Assembly: GCA_003168335.1 (NCBI GenBank)
Contig: PMSM01000013.1
Span: 186,001 to 250,000, forward strand
DNA from: Blastocatellia bacterium
Lineage (GTDB): Bacteria; Acidobacteriota; Blastocatellia; Pyrinomonadales; Pyrinomonadaceae
Reading direction: 5' to 3'
Length of the DNA stretch: 64,000 nucleotides
Shown here piece after piece: positions 29,524 to 39,133 of this stretch. The first letter of the stretch is position 1. Every line of letters starts with the position of its first letter. The notes below the pieces were generated by a model. The model searched no databases, was not told the origin of the DNA, and worked only from the letters and a program-made list of their open reading frames with translations. Made by a program: the position numbers and the translations under genes.

Positions 29524-32500
29524 ATGCAAAAACTTGCTGAAATCTGTGTTCGTCGTCCGGTGTTCGCGACCATGCTCATCCTGAGCATTACGGTTGTGGG
29601 CCTTTTTTCTTTTAGATCTCTCGGCGTCGATCTGTTTCCGAAGATCGATCTGCCGACGATCACGATCACGGTCGTCAATCCGGGCGCGTCGCCGCAGGAA
29701 ATCGAGACCGAGATTACCGACAAGATCGAGGGCGCGGTCAACACCATCAGCGGCATCGATGAGCTGCGCTCGACTTCGGTCGAAGGCGTCTCGCAGGTCT
29801 TCGTCAATTTCGTGCTCGAAAAGAACGCCGACGTGGCGGCGTCGGAGGTGCGCAACAAAGTTGACCTGATCGTCAACGATCTGCCCGAAACCGCGGAAGT
29901 TCCCGTGGTGCAAAAACTGGACACCGACGCGACGCCCGTCTTGCGCATAGCGGTCTCAGCCCCGCGCAGCTTGCGCGAGGTCACCGACATCGCCGACAAG
30001 CAGATCAAGCGCATGATCGAATCGATCGATGGAGTCGGCAACGTGGAAATCGTCGGCGGCCGGCTGCGTGAAGTGGAAGTCTGGGTCGATCCGGATAAGA
30101 TGCGCGCCTTCAATATTACGGCGGCTGACGTGGCCACTGCGGTAAAGCTGCAAAACATGGAATTGCCTGGCGGTCGGGTTGAAGCAGGCCAGCGCGAGTT
30201 CACCGTGCGCACGATGGGACGCATTCCTGATCCGGCGCAATTCAACAACCTGGTGGTCTCCACCAAGGGACCTTATGCGGTCAAGATCAGCGACATCGGG
30301 TATGTCGAAGACGGGGCGGAAGAGCAGCGCACCGAAGCGCGTTTGAATGGTCAGCCGGCGGTCACCCTGGTGGTTTCGAAGCAATCCGGACAAAACACTG
30401 TGGCGGTCGCTGACGCCGTCAAGGAGCGTCTGGAAGAACTGAAGCTGACGTTGCCGCCCGATGTGAAAACCCAAATTGTTGGGGACCAGACGATCTTTAT
30501 CAAAGCCGCGCTGCACGCGATTAACCTTCACCTGATTGAGGGCAGTATCCTCGCGGCCATCGTCGTCTTCGTCTTTCTCTGGAACTTCCGGGCGACGTTC
30601 ATCGCGGCCATCGCCATTCCTACTTCGATCGTTGCGACCTTTGGGCTGATGGCGGCGATGGGCTTTACGCTGAACCAAATCACGATGCTGGCGCTGACCT
30701 TGATGGTCGGCATCGTGATCGACGATGCCGTGGTAGTGCTCGAAAATATTTTCCGCTTCGTCGAAGAAAAAGGGATGCCGCCGTTTCAGGCGGCCATCGA
30801 AGGCACTCGCGAAATCGGAATGGCTGTCACGGCTACGACGCTATCGCTGCTGGCGGTGTTTCTGCCCGTCGGGTTCATGGCTGGTATCGTGGGCCGTTTC
30901 ATGTCGTCGTTTGGCTTCACTTCAGCGTTTGCAATCGCGGTCTCGCTGCTGGTGTCGTTTACGCTGACACCGATGCTGGCGGCGCGCATGATCAAGCGAA
31001 AGAATACCGGCGCCGCAAAAGGGCCGGGCAAAGAAACCAGCGCTTCGCCCGAGAGTGCCAAGCGCAGTTCACTCGCCGAGTTCAAGGACAAGTATGTTCA
31101 GGCGCAGTCAAAGGAGTCGCGCTTCTATCGTCCCATCGATCGCACCTACACCTGGATGCTCAGGTGGTCTATGGGTCATCGTTGGGCGATCGTTCTGTTG
31201 TCGGTGCTGGTGATTGTCAGCACCGTGCCGCTTTTCATGCTCGTGGGCAAGAACTTTCTGCCGGTTGACGATCAGGCGCAATTCGAAATCAACGTCCGCG
31301 CGCCCGAAGGCGCCACGCTGTCTTCGACTTCGGGCCTGGCCGAGCGGATGGCCGCGGACGTCCGAAAACTTCCCGGCGTTACCGATACGCTGGTAACAAT
31401 TGGCAGTGGCCAACAACAAATCGTCAATCTCGCGAACATCTACGTCAAGATGTCGCCGATTGAAGAGCGGAGCGTCTCGCAACAGGATCTGATGACTCGT
31501 GCGCGTAACGAGATTTTGGGTAAGTACCTGAAGGAGTATCCCAATCAGTTGCGCACCAGCGTTAATCCAGTGGCCGCGATTTCCGGCGGCGGACAGCGCA
31601 ATGCGGACATTAATTTTGTGGTTAGTGGACCGGATCTCGACAAGCTGACGAAGTATTCAGATAACCTGATCGGCAAGCTCAAGACGCTCCCCGATGTCGT
31701 GGACATTGATTCGACGCTGATCACCGGAAAGCCTGAGTTGCGCGTGGTTATCGATCGGGCGCGCGCGGCCGACCTGGGCGTGCGGGTGGGCGATGTGGCG
31801 CAGGCACTCAACACTCTGGTCGCCGGGCAAAAGGTCTCGACCTTCAATGCCGGCACCGATCAATACAACGTGCGCCTGCGCGCGATGGGAGAGTTTCGCG
31901 CCAACGCTGAGGGTTTGAAGCGAATGCTGGTAGCTTCGCAAAAGATCGGCTGGGTTAGTCTCGACAATCTGGTGCGGGTGGAGGAAGGCACTGGACCATC
32001 TTCGATCGATCGATACAACCGTCAGCGTCAGGTAATGCTGGTCGCAAACGTGAAGCCGGGCGGGTCGCAGGCGGCGGTAATTGCCAAGCTGACCGAATTT
32101 GCCAAAGCAGAGAACATGGACAGCTCTTATCGCATGTTCCTGGCGGGGCGCACTCGGGAACTGGCCCGCACCGGCCAGTACTTCCTGCTGGCGATCGTGC
32201 TATCGTTCGTCTTTATGTACATGGTTCTGGCGGCGCAGTTCGAATCTTTCATTCATCCAATCACGATCCTCCTGACCTTGCCGCTCGCGATTCCGTTCGG
32301 GATCCTGGCGTTGCTGGTGACGGGCCAGACCGTGAACATTTTCTCGGGCCTGGGCCTTTTGCTCTTGTTTGGCGTGGTGAAGAAGAACGCCATTCTGCAA
32401 ATCGATCACACCAACGGATTGCGCCGGCAAGGCATGGAGCGCGCCGACGCAATCGTTCAGGCGAATCGCGATCGCCTGCGGCCGATCTTGATGACCACCA

Positions 32501-34521
32501 TCGCGCTGGTGGCCGGGATGACGCCGCTGGTGCTGTCCAGTGGACCAGGCGCCGGGACCAACCGATCGATTGGCGTGCTGGTGATTGGTGGCCAGTCATT
32601 GTGCCTGCTGCTGACCCTGCTGGCGGTGCCCGTGTTCTATTCGCTGTTCGATGATCTGGCGCGCAGCCATATCTGGTCGCGCATAGGGCGATTGATTAAT
32701 GGAATCTTCGGGCGCGCGCGACGAGGCGCAGCGACTGCGGCTGCTTCTTTGTTAGGTCCCATGTTCAAGCTTCTCCTGGTTGCCGCAGCGGTGATTCTTC
32801 TGGTTCCGCATCGGACGCCGGCCCAGGATCCGACACCGTCTCCCAGTCCCTCGCCCATGGTATCTGCGCAAGAAAGTCTCAAGGTGCCTGCCGTGGCGAT
32901 AGACTATCGCGCGAATGCCAACGAACCTCTGCCCTCGCTCACCCGTGTGGGCGTGGACACGAACGAGCAACAGCCGATGACGCTGCGCGAAGCGATCGCG
33001 TTGGCCCTGACCAACAATAAGGACATCGAAGTCGCGCGCGACAACGTTAAGATCGCCGAATACGATCTACTATCGGCTCACGGCGCATATGACCCGAGGT
33101 TAAGCGCGCAGAGTTACTACGAAAGGATCATTACGCCGGCCACGAGTTTCCTCAGCGGCGCGGCCACGGTTGAGACCTCGGACTTTACCGGCACCGCCCG
33201 TTTGGAAGGACTGGCGCCAAGATGGGGGGGGAACTATCACATTGACTTCTCTTCGGTTCGGCAAACCAGCAATAGTCAGTTTTCGGTTCTCAACCCGCAG
33301 TATCCGACCGCACTTACGTTTAGTTTCAGTCAGCCGTTAGTGCGCGGCCTGCGATTTGACTTGCCGCGGCGGCAGATCGAAGTAGCAAAGAAAAATCTTT
33401 CGCTCACGGATGCCCAGTTTCGCCAGCGGGCGATTGAAGTAATTACGAGCGTCCAGCGATCTTACTGGGACCTGGTATTTGCGTTGCGCAATTTGCAGAT
33501 TCAGCGCGATTCGCTCAACGACTCGCGGACGCAACTCGCACACAACCGCCGCATGGTTGCCGAAGGGTCGCTGGCGCCAATCGACGTGGTGGCGGCAGAA
33601 ACGCAGGTAGCGAATTTCGAACAGGCTGAATTCAGCGCGCTCGAAGACGTGACCCGGGCTGAGAACAATCTCAAGAACATGATTGCCGAGAATCAGCGGG
33701 CGAAGCTGTGGAACGTGTCACTCATTCCAACGGATCAAGTTGATTTGAACCTGCCGCAAGTCTCTCTGCCGGACGCGATGAATGCCGCCCTGCAAAATCG
33801 GCAGGAGTTAAGACAATCGGATCTGGCGCGCGAGATTAATCTGCTGGATCAGAAACTTTATCGGGATCAAAAGAAGCCCGAGATAGATCTGGTAGGCAGT
33901 TACGGAATCGTAGGCAACGCCGGCACTTTGACTACGACGACCAATCCGTTGACTGCCAGCAGCGATCAGGTTCGGGCACGCGTTAATGAGTTGTCCGTGC
34001 TCGCGGGTTTGCAGTCGCTGCCACCGGTGGTGACGACGCCAATCAGCGGGGACCTGTTCGGCGGCTACGGGCAATCACTCTGGAATCTCGGCTCAAACCA
34101 GTTCAATAATTTCCGGGTGGGCGTGGCCATCAGCCTGCCGCTGCATAACCGCACCGCTGAAGGACAGCTTGGCCACTCGCTGGTCGAAGGAAAGCGGATC
34201 GCCACGCAACGCGAGCAACTCGAACAACTGATCCAGGTCGAAGTGCGCAACGCTCTCCAGGCGCTGGCGACTGCCGCCGCGCGTTTGCGCTCAGCGGCAA
34301 TCGGCCGCTCGACCGCCGAGCAACAGTACGATAGCGAGAAACGGAAGCTGGACGTAGGCCAGTCAACCGTTTTCCTGGTGCTCGAACGGCAGACGGCGTT
34401 GGCCACGGCGCGGGGAAGCGAGCTGCGCGCGCAGACCGACCTCAACAAAGCAATTGCTGAATTGCAGCGAGCGACGGGGAATTCGCTCTCCGCGAATAAT
34501 GTCAGCGTGAGCGTGCGTTGA
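29524..34521 (+). CDS. Single-frame fusion of RND (HAE1-type) efflux pump and TolC-like outer-membrane factor
   Basis: The open frame encodes 1665 residues. Part one (about 1-1070) is a full-length AcrB-like transporter: 12 membrane segments, two large periplasmic loops, and the proton-relay Asp pair D400-D401 in GIVIDDAVVVLEN. Part two (about 1080-1665) is an outer-membrane factor: a signal-like MFKLLLVAAAVILLVPHRTP at 1080, then a tandem TolC fold (MTLREAIALALTNNKDIEVA, SLPDAMNAALQNRQELRQSD). There is no stop codon between. Topologically the extra hydrophobic segment would carry the OMF to the periplasm; cleavage after TPAQ could free it. Alternatively translation could restart at the ATG at 32761. 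A run of eight G near 33225 is the only obvious error-prone site and lies far inside part two. Confidence 0.9.
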   Translation: MQKLAEICVRRPVFATMLILSITVVGLFSFRSLGVDLFPKIDLPTITITVVNPGASPQEIETEITDKIEGAVNTISGIDELRSTSVEGVSQVFVNFVLEKNADVAASEVRNKVDLIVNDLPETAEVPVVQKLDTDATPVLRIAVSAPRSLREVTDIADKQIKRMIESIDGVGNVEIVGGRLREVEVWVDPDKMRAFNITAADVATAVKLQNMELPGGRVEAGQREFTVRTMGRIPDPAQFNNLVVSTKGPYAVKISDIGYVEDGAEEQRTEARLNGQPAVTLVVSKQSGQNTVAVADAVKERLEELKLTLPPDVKTQIVGDQTIFIKAALHAINLHLIEGSILAAIVVFVFLWNFRATFIAAIAIPTSIVATFGLMAAMGFTLNQITMLALTLMVGIVIDDAVVVLENIFRFVEEKGMPPFQAAIEGTREIGMAVTATTLSLLAVFLPVGFMAGIVGRFMSSFGFTSAFAIAVSLLVSFTLTPMLAARMIKRKNTGAAKGPGKETSASPESAKRSSLAEFKDKYVQAQSKESRFYRPIDRTYTWMLRWSMGHRWAIVLLSVLVIVSTVPLFMLVGKNFLPVDDQAQFEINVRAPEGATLSSTSGLAERMAADVRKLPGVTDTLVTIGSGQQQIVNLANIYVKMSPIEERSVSQQDLMTRARNEILGKYLKEYPNQLRTSVNPVAAISGGGQRNADINFVVSGPDLDKLTKYSDNLIGKLKTLPDVVDIDSTLITGKPELRVVIDRARAADLGVRVGDVAQALNTLVAGQKVSTFNAGTDQYNVRLRAMGEFRANAEGLKRMLVASQKIGWVSLDNLVRVEEGTGPSSIDRYNRQRQVMLVANVKPGGSQAAVIAKLTEFAKAENMDSSYRMFLAGRTRELARTGQYFLLAIVLSFVFMYMVLAAQFESFIHPITILLTLPLAIPFGILALLVTGQTVNIFSGLGLLLLFGVVKKNAILQIDHTNGLRRQGMERADAIVQANRDRLRPILMTTIALVAGMTPLVLSSGPGAGTNRSIGVLVIGGQSLCLLLTLLAVPVFYSLFDDLARSHIWSRIGRLINGIFGRARRGAATAAASLLGPMFKLLLVAAAVILLVPHRTPAQDPTPSPSPSPMVSAQESLKVPAVAIDYRANANEPLPSLTRVGVDTNEQQPMTLREAIALALTNNKDIEVARDNVKIAEYDLLSAHGAYDPRLSAQSYYERIITPATSFLSGAATVETSDFTGTARLEGLAPRWGGNYHIDFSSVRQTSNSQFSVLNPQYPTALTFSFSQPLVRGLRFDLPRRQIEVAKKNLSLTDAQFRQRAIEVITSVQRSYWDLVFALRNLQIQRDSLNDSRTQLAHNRRMVAEGSLAPIDVVAAETQVANFEQAEFSALEDVTRAENNLKNMIAENQRAKLWNVSLIPTDQVDLNLPQVSLPDAMNAALQNRQELRQSDLAREINLLDQKLYRDQKKPEIDLVGSYGIVGNAGTLTTTTNPLTASSDQVRARVNELSVLAGLQSLPPVVTTPISGDLFGGYGQSLWNLGSNQFNNFRVGVAISLPLHNRTAEGQLGHSLVEGKRIATQREQLEQLIQVEVRNALQALATAAARLRSAAIGRSTAEQQYDSEKRKLDVGQSTVFLVLERQTALATARGSELRAQTDLNKAIAELQRATGNSLSANNVSVSVR

Positions 34522-34595
34522 ATCTGGCGCGCTCCAATCTCGGAAATCACACTGTGACAGTCAAAGCAGATCAAATTTTTTCGCGAGGTTTGTAG

Positions 34596-35162
34596 ATGTC
34601 TATCAAGTCCGATAAGTGGATTCGGCGCATGGCGCAAGAGCACGCCATGATTGAGCCCTTTGAGCCGCATCAGGTCAAAGAGGTTGATGGCCGGCGGGTC
34701 GTATCGTACGGCACTTCGAGCTACGGCTACGATGTGCGTTGCGCTGATGAATTCAAGTTATTCACAAACGTGTACAGCGCCATCGTCGATCCCAAGAAGT
34801 TTGATGATAAAAGTTTTGTCGACATCAAGGGCGATCACGTCATCATTCCACCCAACAGCTTTGCCCTCGCGCGCACGGTGGAATACTTCCGCATACCGCG
34901 GAATGTCATGACGATTTGTTTGGGAAAAAGCACGTACGCGAGATGCGGAATAATCGTCAACGTCACCCCATTCGAACCCGAGTGGGAAGGATATGTGACG
35001 CTTGAATTCTCTAACACCACGCCGATGCCGGCCAAGATTTATGCGAACGAAGGAGTGGCCCAGGTTCTGTTCTTTGAAGCCGACGAGGTCTGCGAAGTCT
35101 CATATAAAGATCGCGGCGGGAAATACCAGGGTCAGCAGGGGGTCACGCCTCCAAAGTTGTAA
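34596..35162 (+). CDS. dcd: dCTP deaminase
   Basis: Dcd converts dCTP to dUTP. The 188 residues include the conserved [12 protein letters not shown] region, [10 protein letters not shown] with S112 and R116, and VTLEFSN with the catalytic Glu137. The C-terminal [12 protein letters not shown] is the usual flexible tail. Whether it is mono-functional or also cleaves dUTP cannot be told; the dut gene next door favours a simple deaminase. The start follows GAGG. Together with dut it supplies dUMP for thymidylate. Confidence 0.95.
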   Translation: MSIKSDKWIRRMAQEHAMIEPFEPHQVKEVDGRRVVSYGTSSYGYDVRCADEFKLFTNVYSAIVDPKKFDDKSFVDIKGDHVIIPPNSFALARTVEYFRIPRNVMTICLGKSTYARCGIIVNVTPFEPEWEGYVTLEFSNTTPMPAKIYANEGVAQVLFFEADEVCEVSYKDRGGKYQGQQGVTPPKL

Positions 35163-35179
35163 CTTCAGTTTGTCGAACA

Positions 35180-35234
35180 GTTTAGAAGCGGGCTACCGCC
35201 CGCTCGGTCGGGCATTAGCCCGACTCTAAACAAA
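35180..35234. repeat. Inverted repeat between dcd and dut
   Basis: GTTTAGA at the left and TCTAAAC at the right enclose two inner hairpins, AGCGGGCTACCGCCCGCT and GTCGGGCATTAGCCCGAC. The whole lies between two genes that act in sequence. Confidence 0.75.
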
Positions 35235-35246
35235 CTCGCAGGACCG

Positions 35247-35687
35247 ATGCCAATGGAACCAGAGATCGAACTCCTCAACTTCAAGCAGTTGGACCCGCGC
35301 GCAACGTTGCCAACGCGCGGCAGTTCGGCGGCGGCGGGATTGGATCTCTATTCGATCGAGGCCGTTAGTTTAGAGCCGGGACAGCGGGCGATAGCCCGAA
35401 CCGGTTTAGCGGTCGCTATCCCCGCAGGCTGCTACGGACGGCTGGCGCCGCGATCCGGTCTGGCCACAAAGAAGGGTCTTGACGTACTCGCTGGGGTGAT
35501 CGATGCCGATTATCGTGGCGAGATCGGATGTCTCCTGCACAACACCGGCGAAGAGAAAATTGAGCTGGCAGAGAACAGCAAGATCTGCCAATTGATAATC
35601 GAGAGAATAGTCACCCCGCAGGCTGTCTGGGCCGATGATCTTGGTGATACGGAACGCGGCCCGGGAGGCTTTGGCTCGACTGGATAG
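35247..35687 (+). CDS. dut: Deoxyuridine 5'-triphosphate nucleotidohydrolase
   Basis: Trimeric dUTPase with all five motifs: SSAAAGLDLYS (about 31-41), PRSGLATKKGLDV (about 69-81), GVIDADYRGEIG (about 84-95), ENSKICQLII (about 109-118) and GPGGFGSTG at the C-terminus. It hydrolyses dUTP to dUMP and pyrophosphate. 146 residues is a normal length. ATG at 35253 (MEPEIE) has the better distance from AGGA; the two starts differ by two codons. Confidence 0.95.
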   Translation: MPMEPEIELLNFKQLDPRATLPTRGSSAAAGLDLYSIEAVSLEPGQRAIARTGLAVAIPAGCYGRLAPRSGLATKKGLDVLAGVIDADYRGEIGCLLHNTGEEKIELAENSKICQLIIERIVTPQAVWADDLGDTERGPGGFGSTG

Positions 35688-35730
35688 ATTGGCTCGACTG
35701 GATAGAAAAGAGTAGCCGCGAGTTTGAACA

Positions 35731-36507
35731 CTACTCGTTTTGCATCGCCCGTCGCAGCGCGGCCGGAATGCCGGCTCCGCCTTCGCTCCAGGTCTTGAAC
35801 CCCCCGCGAAAATCTTCCGACTTAATCGCAACGTGAATCTTGTCAGCGCCGAGATCGAGCGCCAGTATTGATTCTTCGATGGTGCACTCATGCGCCATGC
35901 AACCGTGGATGATCAGAAATCCGCCATCATTCACGATCGCCATCTCTGTTTGCAGGCGATCGAAAAAGAGTTTGTAATTCGCGCCGAGCAGTCTGTGGAG
36001 ACGCGTCTTCAAACCTGGTTCGCGGCGAAACATCTCGCTTGGATATTTGCCGGCATACCGAGCCAGGCCGCTATTGTTGTCATCGCTTCGTGGGCTGTCT
36101 GAACCCTCCGACACCACGTTAATAATCACGGTGAAGCTGCCGCTCCAGGCATTGGCCATGCTGCTTTCGGTAACCCTGATGCGATAGTCGCCGGCGACGG
36201 GCAGAATTCCATCGAAGACCACGCCGCCAGGCGCGCCATCCTGCTGGCCGTTTGGGAACATCACCGTGCCTCGAGTCGCGCCGCGACCGCGAATGTCGAC
36301 GCGCATGTGTTGGCCGGCCTTCGCGCGCAGCACAAAAACTGCTTCATCACGAATACCCCGAAGATATCCAGTCACGCGCGCCTCGGTGGCGCCGCGCGCA
36401 AAGTAAATTCGCTGGGGCGCCTTCTGGGCCGAGGCTGATGAAATAAGAAAGACGGCCGTGATAATCGCCGCCGAAGACCAGTTGAGCATTCTCGTTTTGT
36501 GGTTCAT
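35731..36507 (-). CDS. Secreted protein with PPC-like domain and Ivy-like lysozyme-inhibitor domain
   Basis: The 258-residue protein has a Sec signal (1-28), then an all-beta domain similar in pattern to the bacterial PPC fold (about 33-130), a Ser/Asp-rich linker, and a C-terminal domain (about 148-255). That last part carries HGCMAHECTIEES (201-213), which matches in spacing the CxxHxC loop by which Ivy-type inhibitors block lysozyme. I infer an envelope inhibitor or a relative with another role; function is unproven. It is the third gene of a presumed operon with the phosphatase and methyltransferase. Start chosen at 36507, preceded by AAGGAAG. Confidence 0.6.
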   Translation of the reverse strand: MNHKTRMLNWSSAAIITAVFLISSASAQKAPQRIYFARGATEARVTGYLRGIRDEAVFVLRAKAGQHMRVDIRGRGATRGTVMFPNGQQDGAPGGVVFDGILPVAGDYRIRVTESSMANAWSGSFTVIINVVSEGSDSPRSDDNNSGLARYAGKYPSEMFRREPGLKTRLHRLLGANYKLFFDRLQTEMAIVNDGGFLIIHGCMAHECTIEESILALDLGADKIHVAIKSEDFRGGFKTWSEGGAGIPAALRRAMQNE

Positions 36508-36537
36508 GAATCGCTTCCTTGAGGCACTGGAACTTTC

Positions 36538-37098
36538 TTATTCGCGTTGTCCAGTCGCCGGTTTCTGCCGTTGTTTGTAAAACTTATCGATGTATCTTTT
36601 CATTCCCACCTGCGTCCAGCTCAGGCCGCAGCTCTCGGCTTCCTTCTTCGCCCGGGCCGCGGTCCAGCCATCGTGCGTGATGCGATAGCAGGCGATGATT
36701 GTGCCGGTGCGATCTTCGCCATGCCGGCAGTGAACAAAGACCGGTTGATTATCAGGGGCATTGATGATGTCGAGCACCTGCTGAACGTCTTTATCTTTCG
36801 GTGCCGAGAAGCCAGGCAAAGGGACACTGTAATAGCGCAGTCCCAGCGCTCGAGCTGCTTCGCCCTCCGCTCGCGTTCGAGCGTCCTCGCGGCGCAGGTT
36901 CACGATCGTTTTGATCCCGATCGCTTTCAGTCTTTGCAGACCGCCCGCTATTGGTTGCGCGCCACGATCAAGCTGAGAGTTGACCTGATGGAAGTTTGGT
37001 AGCTCGGCGTAGCGAACTTCCTGGGCGAGAGCGTTTAGGGTAAGCGCGAGCACCAGCACGCTCGCCGTCAATCCGCATCTGGCCTTGAGGTTTCTCAT
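36538..37098 (-). CDS. Secreted dual-specificity/tyrosine-phosphatase-like protein
   Basis: The 186 residues from ATG 37098 have a Sec signal (about 1-25, LNALAQ). The catalytic loop HCRHGEDRTG fits the CX5R signature of cysteine phosphatases (VHCxxGxxRTG, DSP/PTP type). An upstream Asp candidate is in the RREDART region. Export of such enzymes suggests dephosphorylation of an envelope or outside target, but also phospholipid or inositol phosphate substrates are known in the family. The gene is 30 bp before the Ivy-like gene. Confidence 0.85.
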   Translation of the reverse strand: MRNLKARCGLTASVLVLALTLNALAQEVRYAELPNFHQVNSQLDRGAQPIAGGLQRLKAIGIKTIVNLRREDARTRAEGEAARALGLRYYSVPLPGFSAPKDKDVQQVLDIINAPDNQPVFVHCRHGEDRTGTIIACYRITHDGWTAARAKKEAESCGLSWTQVGMKRYIDKFYKQRQKPATGQRE

Positions 37099-37131
37099 AA
37101 TGCGGCGCAATAGGCCGTGATTCGTTAGGGG

Positions 37132-38154
37132 CTACTTCTTACTTATCACGACTCGCTGAATCGTCGGGGGCAGCTCGTGCCATTCGCTATGCGCAAAGCC
37201 GGCGTGGCGAAGCATTGCCTCGAGCTCGGCAAAAGTGTACGCATCGCCGGCGGGCGTGCCCCCAAGCATCGTGAGACTGAAAGCCGCGGCTTGTGGCGGC
37301 GACACTCGATCAGGATTAGGAATGAACTCGAGCGTTACGGCTCGGCCGCCGTCGGCCAGCGCGCCGTGGACTTTCCGCAACAGGCCTTCGCAAGTTTGCG
37401 GATCGAAGTGATGAAGGAAATTCGTCAACAGGACCAGGTCATAGCCGGCGCCGTAATCAACGTCAAAAGCGCTGCCGGGAATGGTGTGATAACGGTCCGA
37501 GACGCCGGCGGCTTGAGCATTTTCTTTCGCGACCTCCAGCACCTTGGACCAATCGACGGCGGTCACTTCCGCCCTGGGGTTCCGCTGCGCGAACGCCAGG
37601 CCGTACAAGCCATGGCCGGCAGCGATGTCCAGGATTCTGAGCTTTTCATTTGCGTTCGGATCCACGAGCGGAGCCAGCAGTTGCGACGGCAGTGCCATCA
37701 TTGGCGCCATGGCGCGCGCGAACTTTACCCAGACCGGATGGTCGGGAGCAACTGTAGCTTCTTCGGAAATTGAACCACCCTTCTTCACTACGGCGGTCAA
37801 ATCCTTGAAATTATCAGTCAGCATCGGCGACAACATGAATTCGATCACCATGCCCATATACGCCGGCGAATTCTGATCGAGAAACATCGCAGAGTCAGGC
37901 GTCAAGCCGTAGTTGCCATCCTGCTTAGTCAGAAAACCGATGATGACCAGATAGTCGCAAAGAATTCGCGTGCCTCGCTCAGATGCGCCGGCGGCGCCAG
38001 CGATCTCTTTGGCTGATGTGTTTCCTCGCGCAATCGCGGTGAACAAGCTGAGTTCGATTGCGGCTTTGATGGCCTCAGTTCGTTGGTGCGCGTTGATGGT
38101 GTCGAATAAAAGCGCGGGTGTCGGTTGACTTGCAGTTTGTGTCTCCGGATTCAT
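37132..38154 (-). CDS. SAM-dependent methyltransferase, O-methyltransferase type
   Basis: The 340-residue protein has an N-terminal winged-helix dimerisation domain (about 20-110: ALLFDTINAHQRTEAIKAAIELSLF) as found in small-molecule O-methyltransferases. The Rossmann core follows, with SAM motif ILDIAAGHGLYGLAFA (about 173-188) and LTNFLHHF (about 238-245) in the region where those enzymes place the catalytic His. The substrate is unknown. It leads a probable three-gene unit with the phosphatase (33 bp downstream). Confidence 0.85.
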   Translation of the reverse strand: MNPETQTASQPTPALLFDTINAHQRTEAIKAAIELSLFTAIARGNTSAKEIAGAAGASERGTRILCDYLVIIGFLTKQDGNYGLTPDSAMFLDQNSPAYMGMVIEFMLSPMLTDNFKDLTAVVKKGGSISEEATVAPDHPVWVKFARAMAPMMALPSQLLAPLVDPNANEKLRILDIAAGHGLYGLAFAQRNPRAEVTAVDWSKVLEVAKENAQAAGVSDRYHTIPGSAFDVDYGAGYDLVLLTNFLHHFDPQTCEGLLRKVHGALADGGRAVTLEFIPNPDRVSPPQAAAFSLTMLGGTPAGDAYTFAELEAMLRHAGFAHSEWHELPPTIQRVVISKK

Positions 38155-38294
38155 TTCTCGCTTGCTTCCCTTTACAAAGAATTATTCTGCTGTCTGCAAA
38201 AACATGGTCTTTCGTGTTGTGTGGGCAAGAAGCCTACGCAAGACGGAAGGAAAAGTCTAACTACACATTTTCCCAGCCTGACCCGAAAAGATAA

Positions 38295-38936
38295 TTAGTT
38301 AAGTTTCAATGCCGCCGGTTTTGAGAGGCCTTCGATTGTCAATACCAAACCTCGGGGAGGGGACACCGGCACCTTCTCGGGTGCGAGAAAAATGATGAAG
38401 CCCTGTCGCCGGCCTTCGCTATGCGTCAGCGGGGTTTTCAAATCCAGTTCGTAAGCGCTAAATTCCTGCTCGAAGGTTTTGCGAGAGGTCGGGTTGTAAA
38501 CGAATACGCCGTTAGCTTTCAAGATACGAGCGATCGCTTGCTTTGCGGGGACTGCTTTCCATTTAGTGCCCGTGGTGTCAGTCAGGTGAAAACGAACCTT
38601 CTTCATTTCGATTGCATCGCCGCTGTTGTGGTCAATCTCGACGCGCACCGGCAGGAGTCCAGCCAACTGCAGGTTTGCCTCAAATAATTCCTCACTCTCT
38701 TCGTCGGTAAGGAGGGGAGCCGCACGGAAGGAGAGCGAACCCAAGTTGACAGAGGCCGCTGTAGCCGGCATCAGCGGGAGTTCTGCCACCGGCTTCACCT
38801 TGAAAAGGGGGCCACTGCACGAACTCACGAACACGAGAGTAAGAGCAAACGCACATTTCACGATCCAGGCGGACCGAGCCGGAAAATGACCCGGTACTGG
38901 ATTTCGCCTTGCTTTGCTTATCACCATCGCGCGCAT
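38295..38936 (-). CDS. Putative lipoprotein, function unknown
   Basis: The 213 residues carry a hydrophobic segment (about 28-40) with a lipobox-like VSSC ending at C40. The mature part of about 170 residues is mostly beta by composition. The n-region before the signal is unusually long (27 residues), so the real start may be ATG at 38927 or later. I do not recognise the family. There is no clear operon partner. Confidence 0.6.
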   Translation of the reverse strand: MRAMVISKARRNPVPGHFPARSAWIVKCAFALTLVFVSSCSGPLFKVKPVAELPLMPATAASVNLGSLSFRAAPLLTDEESEELFEANLQLAGLLPVRVEIDHNSGDAIEMKKVRFHLTDTTGTKWKAVPAKQAIARILKANGVFVYNPTSRKTFEQEFSAYELDLKTPLTHSEGRRQGFIIFLAPEKVPVSPPRGLVLTIEGLSKPAALKLN

Positions 38937-39133
38937 CTTGCACGTCCGGCTGGTTGTCTGTCAATCAGGATTAGGATTCAAAAGGCGATTATCGCGCGGA
39001 TGCGGAGACGGCCCGTTTCCCTGCGGCGGAAATGCGTGGATGGCTGCTTCAGTGTTGGAGTAGCACAAATCCCCGATCCCCGCACAGTACGAGTTGGGCG
39101 CACGTTACTCATGACGGTTTACGGGGTCCAGCT

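Noticed and set aside
34065-34670. Long antisense frame opposite the OMF part and dcd start
   Set aside because: It overlaps two well-supported genes on the other strand and shows Arg/Ser-rich translation typical of GC-rich shadow frames.
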